The notes under the pieces are model-generated. The model was not told where the DNA came from and searched no databases. It saw only the letters and a list, made by a program, of their open reading frames with translations. The translations under genes were made by a program, and so were the position numbers. A stretch of 64,000 nucleotides of DNA, from NCBI RefSeq assembly GCF_958450345.1, contig NC_088783.1, positions 25,547,701 to 25,611,700 of the forward strand. The letters run 5' to 3'. The number at the start of each line of letters is the position of its first letter. Positions within the stretch are counted from its first letter, which is position 1. The DNA comes from Calliphora vicina (lineage: Eukaryota > Arthropoda > Insecta > Diptera > Calliphoridae). This document shows positions 56,572 through 64,000 of the stretch, piece by piece.

Positions 56572-57357
56572 ATAATAAATATTTTTTTTCGTTGCTCATA
56601 ACTTTTATTTTTGATTTTTATGTTTTTACGTTGCCTTATAAGAGTTATTCATAATAAATATTTTTTTACGTTACTCATAACATTTATTTTCGATTTAACT
56701 TCACCTGAAGTATCTCCACTTCAACCAATATCCGATTTTCTGATTGACGAATAGACATCATCTTTGTTTGGAACATCAATTAGAGAACTTGAAGTGGATT
56801 TATCTTCAGAAGATGACAAAGGCAATACATCGCGAGAGTTATTAGCAGCTATAGCTGAAATAGAGAGCTTTAAACCTATGAGACTGGACGTAGAAGCTGA
56901 TTTGTTGCAATATTAGGAAGAGAAAAAGGATACTTTGCGTATTTTGTTGACTGAGAAAAGGTGCAACTTGGCGGACAATGCGTTTGCTAAAACATTGATT
57001 GTGAAACATAATTCTTCATAATTAAAAAACACAGAATAAAAACCATCAATCTCATACCAAGCTTATTTTTTGCGACTTTAAAGGTTAAATACAATGTATG
57101 TACTAATAAAATGGTGACGAAAGAAACTTCTTTTGAGTTATGAGCAACGAAAAAAATATATTCTTTAGAATAACTCTTATTAGGTAACTTAAAAACATAC
57201 AAATCGAAAATAAAAGTTATGAGCAACGTAAAAAAATATAAATCGAAAATAAAAGTTATGAATAACGTAAAAAAATATATATTATGAATAACACTTATTA
57301 GGCAACGTAAAAAATATAAATCGAAAATAAAAGTTATGAGCAACGAAAAAAAATATC
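56572..57357. mobile_element. Long-armed TIR element with a hAT-like transposase relic
   Basis: Arms of roughly 130-200 bp in inverted orientation are built from repeated units GTTATTCATAATAAATATT and CGTTGCTCATAACTTTTATT. Between them the plus strand keeps a remnant: LEVDLSSEDDKGNTSRELLA, then RILLTEKRCNLADNAFAKTL (about 56935-56995). The latter resembles the C-terminal dimerisation segment of hAT transposases. No full gene remains. Confidence 0.65.
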
Positions 57358-58069
57358 TCAAAGTCTCAAAAAATTTAATAACAGTTATTTTTGGTCTCTG
57401 GTCAAAATTTGTAATTTGTATATTCGAAAATTTTTGAAAGCTGTTAAAATAATTTATAAATGATTAGGATTCTTGAAAAATTAATTTTAGATTTATTAAA
57501 ACTTATTTTTTTTAATTCAAATGAATTTTAAAGTAAGATTTTAAAGATAAGTTCCAATTAAAATTCGAAATATGTATTCAAATTGCTCTAAAAAGACGAT
57601 TTTTAAAACAAGGTTTTATTTTAATACTCTAAAACAAAGAAAATACACATTAAATTATATCAACTATTTAATACATTATAAAATTTATATGATATAAAAA
57701 ATTGTCGCGACAAGCCCGGCATCAGCAAAATATATCGACAATCTTTTCATCAAATAAATTCTAGAACTTGATAAATAGTTTGATATAATTTTAAGCGCAT
57801 TTCCTTCTTTTAGGCTATTAAATTTTTTCTTAATAAAAGATTGTTTTTAACATGTTTTTATTATATTAACATTTACAATATTGGCTTTACTATCTAGTCG
57901 TAGTCGATATTTACATGAAATAATCTTTGATAAGAAAATTGCAATTATTAATTTATTTAATAAAATATAAATTTCTTCTAATTTTGATAAAATTTGTCCA
58001 CTATGCATGAATCCACAACATTAAAAATTGTTAAATGGAGGCGTATGATTAATATTAATTTCGGAGTTA
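57358..58069. other. AT-rich stretch, nothing recognised
   Basis: No supported gene. The last 40 bases belong to the older repeat noted at 55676. Confidence 0.4.
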
Positions 58070-58077
58070 CTTTAGAT

Positions 58078-58242
58078 CCATGGTAGGCGTTCATATTGTT
58101 GAGGTTACGATGATTTTCGTCAAACAACCCGAATGTGAACAAAAGAGCGTAATAGAGCGTAAAAATACACACAATTCATTCAGTTTCTTGATGTTGTTGT
58201 TGAAGAGCACAAAAATTAAATGCCTCTTTTTGCGTACCACTG
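58078..58242. mobile_element. hAT-type MITE family F, copy 2, perfect TSD
   Basis: The perfect 8-bp duplication CTTTAGAT flanks it (58070-58077, 58243-58250). The ends are CCATGGTAGGCG and CGTACCACTG; CAGTG fits hAT. About 130 bp inside are nearly identical to 50782-50931 reversed. Confidence 0.88.
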
Positions 58243-58250
58243 CTTTAGAT

Positions 58251-59959
58251 AGTTATTTATATCTCTCACTGAACAAGTCATTAAATCAAAATTTATTTAG
58301 AAATTAAAGGAAAATAATTTCATCTTTCCTATTTTTTAATTATATTTCATTAAGAATGTTTGTTATTAATTAATCTATTACTATATTGACATTAACATGT
58401 ATAACATTTTGTTATACCTATTTACTCACCTAAATGGAATTTTTCAAGTAACATGTTGAAATTTGGTTTAGATACTATATACTTTACAGAGCAGTTAAGT
58501 CAAGATTTTTTTAAAATAGTTTAAAATTTAGGTTTTGATTTATACATAATATTACTTTAAATACTTCAGAACTTTTCTGTTATATTTGTAAATTTTATAC
58601 CAAAACTAGTAAAATTATAATCTTAAACTGATTCCACCTCCATAAACTCAACTAATTTAAATCTATCATTATTTTAATTACTTACTTAAATTCTTTCTTA
58701 AAACATAAAGACATTCGTTTAATTTCAGCGACAAAAATGTAAAATAATTAAAAAGAAGTTTCTAATAAATGTATTTGAATATTTATAACATTTAATTTAT
58801 GCTTCCTGTGAAAGTATTTAATTTCCTTCTTAAATATTCTAAATTGTTTTCTTTGTTCTCCCTTTAAATGATTTGGCTCTTATAAAGAAGTCGCCTTTGC
58901 CTTATAGACATTACTACACTATTGTTTAGTTTAACTGGAAGAAAAGGGAAACATTTCTAAAATTCCAAAAAAGTAAGTGAAATGCTAGCATTAATACTTA
59001 GTACTAGCAGTAGTATATAGTACGAGTAGTAACGTTTAAAATTTTAATGAGTTCTTCTGCATCAGTTGCCTCATTTAAACATAAAAATAAAATTAAATGT
59101 TTTTATTTTTTTGTTGGTATCCTTTAGAATAATAAGGATCTTTTTATACGTATGTACATTAGGGAGAGGTCTGAAAAAATATTTGGAAATATTACTTTAT
59201 TTTAAAATGAGATGGATCAAAGTACATAAAGATCCCTTTGTAGGTTCTTTAGGTGTTTCTCGTATTTGTTTTAAAGTGACATGATGACATTTATGTATCA
59301 AATCAAAGGTCCTTGAATGTCTTGAATGAATTTTCAGATAAATTTAATTTTATCCGATGTTTTCATAACAATTTTTAAAGTTAGTGTACTGATATATTAA
59401 TATATTGTAGAAAAATGGTTAAAACAAACATTTTAGGAAATTACATCAGAAAATTAACTAAACTTTATTTTTATCGATTATGTGTTATTGTTTCATACAA
59501 ATGTAGCTACCCTATGGTGCATACTTCTAAAATTGTTCTACAGTGCGTACTTTATAAGGAGCATAGGAGACATGATTTAGGTTTTATTATCACATAGACA
59601 CCAAACTGAACAAAATAGCCAGCTAATATTCGGAAGAGGCCGAATAAAAGTAGCCTAATAATGTCTTATTTATTATTTGATATTTGCTTATTTATAAGAG
59701 AAAATCAATATAATTCTCATTAAGTTAAGAATAATTTCGTTTTCATTCTAAGAACTAAAGAAATCATAGAAATAAAAGCATTTGTTAAAATTTATTTTCA
59801 AAAATATATATCAATATACATCAAGTATTATATAAAATATGAAAAATTAATGAACATATTTGTACCCGGAAGTACACTTATTTATAATATAGAAATACGG
59901 CGATCAATTGCCACAATACATTGTTCTAATATATATTTACAATTCAGGACAGGTTGTTA
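58251..59959. other. Non-coding stretch, no gene seen
   Basis: AT-rich; open frames at 59066-59284 and 59415-59597 have no domain. The part at 58850-59060 may be unique host sequence. Confidence 0.4.
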
Positions 59960-60487
59960 CAGAAAATGTTAAAAAATTCCAGAAAAATGTCTTAAAATCT
60001 GTTAAAACATGTTTAAATTGGAAAACACAGCATTTTAGAAAAGTACTTCTTTGGTACTTTTTAAAACTTTTGTAAAATACAAACCGATCTTTCAATATTT
60101 CTCAAAACGTTGAAAACCTCTCGATTTTAATTTGGAAAAAACCTTAAGTTTATAAAAGGTAACTTTTTGGTACTTTTTTAAAAAATTGTTTAGTTAAAAG
60201 TACTATTTGGTGTTTTTACAAAAAGGTGGAAAAACTCCAAGGAAAATGCTTTAAATCCCCTTAAGCATTTTAAAAAAGCACTTTATGGTATTTTTTTAAA
60301 AAATGTTTTAAAAAGTACTTTTTTGGTACTTTTTACAAAAATGTAGAAAAAATCCAAGGAAATGTTGTAAAACTCATTAAAAACGTTTAATTTGGAAATT
60401 ACAGCATTGTACAAAAATACTTTTTTAAAAAAATTTTGTAAAAATTATTTTTTGCTACCTTTATAAATTTGTTGTTAAAGTCATTAA

Positions 60488-61370
60488 CAGGGAAACCAAA
60501 ATATGCAAATGCATGTTTTTTCTGGTGAGTCTAATGAGCACATGGATAAGATATTTACACGTTTCACGTGTTAGTGCATATTTTTGCATATTTTACCCTT
60601 AAATGCAATTTTTTGCATATATTTGTTTTAAGAGCATATTTATGTCATATTTTTGCATTTTTAGAGCATATTTTACTGTTTAATAGCATATTTTGATTTT
60701 ATCAAAAACAAATTGTGTCTTACTTATTTTTCGCTGTTGTGTTACAGGTTTTTACTTCCTTTGTTAAAAATTCAAAATTAAAAAATAGATGGCTTTTCAC
60801 CAAAAAAAAAAATTTTAAAAACAAAATTTTTTTTTTTTAAATTTAAAATCAAATTTTAGTTCCAATTCAAACATAACCGTTCTAAGTGTTAAAGAAATAT
60901 TGTCTTTTAAATTTGCTCCTATAACATCAGTTGATGTCGAAAGAATATTTTCTATATTTAAAAATGTTTTCAGATCCAATAGACAACGATTTTTCTTTGA
61001 AAATTTAAGTCAATATTTTGTAATTTATAGCAATAATAACTTAAATTGGAAAAAAGTGACTATATATTTATATAAAATATCATCAAAAAATACCTCTCGA
61101 GGCCTTTTCATAACTTAAGTTCCTATTGTTTTTATGTTGTATTTATTTTTTGTTATACTTGTTTTAGTTCATGTTATTTTTGTTTATTTTATTTAACTTT
61201 ACCTTTTTAGAAATGAATTCTATTGATTTTTTTAAATAAAAGTATATTTTTTGGTTAAAAATTATATAAAAGTTTGTATTTTTAAGACAATATTTTTTTA
61301 AATTTTAAGAGCATATTTTAAAGTTTTTACTGCATATTTAAAGCGCTTAAAACGCTTTTTTTATTTTTAT
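60488..61370 (+). mobile_element. Truncated hAT element inserted in the tandem array
   Basis: The left end is CAGGGAAACCAAAATATGCA. GTCATTAA before it and TTCATTAA after 61370 look like an 8-bp duplication with one change. GCATATTTT words cluster near both ends. A matching right TIR was not found. It contains the transposase relic at 60865-61118. Confidence 0.7.
60865..61118 (+). pseudogene. hAT transposase C-terminal dimerisation domain relic
   Basis: The frame reads VKEILSFKFAPITSVDVERI, then FSIFKNVFRSNRQRFFFENL and FVIYSN. This is the conserved C-terminal segment of hAT (Ac-type) transposases, in which SVDVER(S)FS is the most constant part. The rest of the protein, including the catalytic region, is absent, so it is a fragment. 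Confidence 0.8.
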
Positions 61371-62017
61371 TTCATTAAACACGTTTAATTTGAAAACAAC
61401 AGCATTTTACAAAAATACTTTTTTGGTACCATTTTAAATTTGGAAACTACAGCATTTTACAAAAATAATTTTTTGGTACTTTTTTTAAAAAAAAATTGTA
61501 AAAAGTACTTTGTTACAAAAAGGTGGAAAATATCCAAGGAAATGTCGCAAAACCTATTAAGCACGTTTAAGTTGGAAACTACAGCATTTTATAAAAACAC
61601 TTGTTTGGTACTTTTTTAAAAAATGTTGTAAAAAGTACTTTTTTGGTATGAAAGTGGAAAATATCCAAGGAAATATCGTAAAATGCATTAAACACATTTA
61701 AATTGGAAACTACAGCATTTTACAAAAATACTTGTTTGGTACTTTTTTTTAAAAAAATTTTGTTAAAAGTTACTTTCTAACAAAATGAAGAACAACTCCA
61801 AAAAGAATGTCATGTTTAATTTGAAAACTATAGCTTTTAAAAAAACTCTTTTAAAAAATGTTGTAAAAATTTAAAATTATCTTCAAATACGGTTCAATAC
61901 ATTGAACAAAATCTTGCCAATAACGATAAATATCATAAAAATCTTTAAAGTTGCAAAAAACTTAAGTTTAGAAAAGTGGTGATTTGTTACTTTTTTAAAA
62001 AAATGTTTTAGTAAAAT

Positions 62018-62434
62018 GCTATGTTCACATTTGCAGAGCTAATCATCTCAAACGTGATCACTTCAAAATCGAGATGATTATCCATACATTTAAATGATTT
62101 GTTAATCACTTCAAATTGACATGATTGAAACTTAATCACTTCATTAATCACCTCAAACCGACTATGATGTAGCATCGGCCACCATTCAGTGTAGTACCGT
62201 TAAATACATTTTGACAGAAGTTTTTTTTTTCCTTAAAAAACCTTAAATAATCCATCAATGTTCACAAATTTATCATTATAATCAGCTGATATCTTTTATA
62301 AATTATTTATTTCCATATTTAATGCCTAAAAGAAATATAAATTTGTTTGTTATTTTTTATTTGTCAACTTAATCATGATTAACTTAATCAAAATTTTGCT
62401 TAAACGCGTTTAATAGCCCAAGTGTGAACATAGC
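62018..62434. mobile_element. MITE with GCTATGTTCACA ends
   Basis: Inverted ends GCTATGTTCACATTTG and CAAGTGTGAACATAGC (one change). AATCAC/AATCAT words repeat inside. 417 bp, no coding capacity, target duplication unclear. Confidence 0.65.
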
Positions 62435-62829
62435 AAAAAGCTATCTTAAATAGTGTATTTTCTAAAATATTATTATGCATAAACCTCGTAAAATCACTTT
62501 AAAATGGAAAAGAATATGACTTTACGAAAAGTACTTTTGTATTAGTACTTTTGTGCACATTTAACTGAAAATTTCAGTTTTTTAATATCAAAATACCGAA
62601 TTTCTATAATATTAATGTGAATTACTTTCAATCTTTAAATCATCCCATTGATATGAAATTATCCAGACAAACTTTAAGCCAGACTCTTCCTAGATGCAGT
62701 AGTGTAAGGAAATAATCGATCAGTTTTAAGAGTGAAATCAAAATCTATGATTAAATAGAATAACACAGACACAAATCTACTTCATAGTAAGAACTCCCCA
62801 TTAAAAAACCATGTCTTCTGCAAATTCGA
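62435..62829. other. AT-rich stretch, nothing recognised
   Basis: No supported feature. Confidence 0.4.
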
Positions 62830-63255
62830 TTTAACCCTCTACCTGGCAGAAGGCATGATTTGTTCAAAAATCTGTTAAGTTTTTACTGTGAAAATTCATT
62901 TTAAAACACCCCATTCCAAGGTTTTTTGTAGAGTGGGGTAGTTAGTTTACAAACCACCGTGGCGAAAAACGAATAATATTGACTAAATTTTCTGACCAAA
63001 CAATAAAAATACCAATAAAACACTGAATTCGAGGAACAATAAACATTCTGTGCTGTTTTTAATGAATGCGTGAAAGTCTCTTAAAAAACTGGAGTTTACA
63101 ATATTTTACCCTGACGGCAAAGTTTTGCAAAATAACAAAAACAATGACTTCAAAAAATATATTTAGAAAAATGCCAATAGATGCCAATAAACTATGTTTT
63201 AAAGACTATAGAAAAGGTGGTTAGTAAAGTCACCACCTTCCAAGCCCAGCAGTTA
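62830..63255 (+). repeat. Family C repeat, copy 3
   Basis: Begins TTAACCCTCTACCTGGCAG, holds CCATTCCAAGGTTTTTTGTA, GTTAGTTTACAAACCACC, CTGACGGCAAAGTTTTGCAA and GGTGGTTAGTAAAGTCACCA, and ends near GTTAA at 63255. It is the most complete copy at the left end. Confidence 0.7.
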
Positions 63256-64000
63256 ATTTCGCGTTCCGGATCTGTCAACTGGCCACCTAGATCATGTGAT
63301 ATCACAAATCTGGTTGTTTTTCTTTGGGATTAGAGTGCTCAAAAATTAGACCTTCCGAATGAACCACCTACAGCATAGTTATGGTCAACATTTGAATGAA
63401 ATTATCTTTAAAAAGCAAATGTAAGAGATTCTTCTTTGGGTTCATAATAAAGATTCCAATTCTATTTTAAGTAAATCTATACAAAGTCCATGATGTTTTC
63501 CAAAACACCCACCCACATTAACACACAGACTATAGGGTGCTTAAAAACGCCATTTGTGATGCATTCCTCAAATTAAAGACAAAATAACTACAGAAATTAA
63601 AATTTATCAAATAGCAAGACAGCAGCATGCAACACAGCAATGTCCGGATTCTACAAGCAACTTGTACACACACAAAAATAAGTAGATAGTAAGTGGCAGT
63701 GGAACACGATAAAATACAACAATACCTAAAGGAGTATATAAAGGACAGGATGGAATAGGATAGTAAGGACATAGAAGGGGAGGATGGTAAAGGCATACAA
63801 ATTATACCGTGAAATTAAAGAAGTGGTAGTGAAAATGAAAAATGCCAGCAATTGTTTAAAGTGTGATAAGGTATGTTGTACTCATTTTCTTAAACATCAA
63901 CTCGTTTTTCTTAGCATTTCTAATGATAATGAAACTAATTTAAAAGAATCACACTCTACATAAAAATGAACTAAATGAAGAAAGAATAGAAGGAAGGAAT
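63256..64000. other. Non-coding stretch to the window end
   Basis: The open frame at 63530-63796 on the minus strand is serine/cysteine-rich with no domain. It looks like unique host sequence. Confidence 0.4.

Larger units (their letters stand above)
59960..61990 (+). repeat. Tandem array, unit about 131 bp, split by a hAT
   Basis: The marker ACAGCATT occurs at 60027, 60401, 61399, 61449, 61581 and 61712. Well-kept units are 131-132 bp apart and include TTTTTTGGTACTTTTT and ATCCAAGGAAATGT. The left part (59960-60487) and right part (61371-61990) are separated by the element at 60488-61370. Confidence 0.8.

Noticed and set aside
63530..63796. 88-residue minus-strand frame
   Set aside because: Serine/cysteine-rich low-complexity sequence with no domain.

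Overview
The window looks like nuclear DNA of a higher (calyptrate, possibly blow fly-like) dipteran. It is very AT-rich and almost free of genes. It carries short-intron splicing with GTRAGT-type donors, a CYP28/CYP309-like P450, mellifera-type mariners, and many short repeats resembling the Drosophila DINE-1/INE-1 and mini-me elements. The species assignment is inference; the sequence does not name it.

Only one host gene is convincing: a complete seven-exon microsomal cytochrome P450 (36093-38367, plus strand, 503 residues). A 150-bp hAT-type MITE lies 171 bp upstream of its start codon, and an end fragment of a related repeat sits in its last intron. Nearly everything else that can be recognised is mobile DNA or tandem repeat.

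Two transposons look young. One is a Tc1-like element at 13728-15370 with an unbroken 342-residue DD34E transposase and two transposase-site-like repeats at each end. The other is a non-LTR retrotransposon at about 44569-48898 (minus strand), with a PHD-finger ORF1, an endonuclease ORF and a reverse transcriptase ORF that are separated only by a one-base slip in an A8 run.

The most abundant repeats are two non-autonomous Helentron-like (DINE-1/mini-me-like) families, here called A and B. Both have a 5' hairpin, 12-13 bp subterminal inverted repeats and a 3' hairpin; family A also has GACA/GTCY and TA proto-microsatellites. In one A copy the GACA tract has grown to about 364 bp.

Layout: 1-4250 relics of a LINE with RNase H, a mariner and a Tc1/mariner-type gene; 4426-5113 and 9091-9426 Helentron A; 10265-12290 mariner relics; 13328-16719 Helentron A holding the Tc1 element, followed head-to-tail by Helentron B; 17100-19740 MITEs and a Helentron split by a mariner; 22125-23305 a large palindrome, a hAT MITE and palindromic tandem repeats; 25870-27480 a 113-bp tandem array; 28719-29432 hAT; 30879-33068 a piggyBac-like element and Helentrons; 33123-34017 hAT; 34743-38635 MITEs and the P450; 38636-42701 nested transposon relics; 44508-51560 a deeply nested block of Helentron, LINE and an unclassified TIR element; 52160-54820 transposase relics; 56150-57357 tRNA-like sequences and a long-armed hAT relic; 58078-63255 MITEs and a 131-bp tandem array split by a hAT. 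The stretches between are AT-rich non-coding DNA in which I see no gene.
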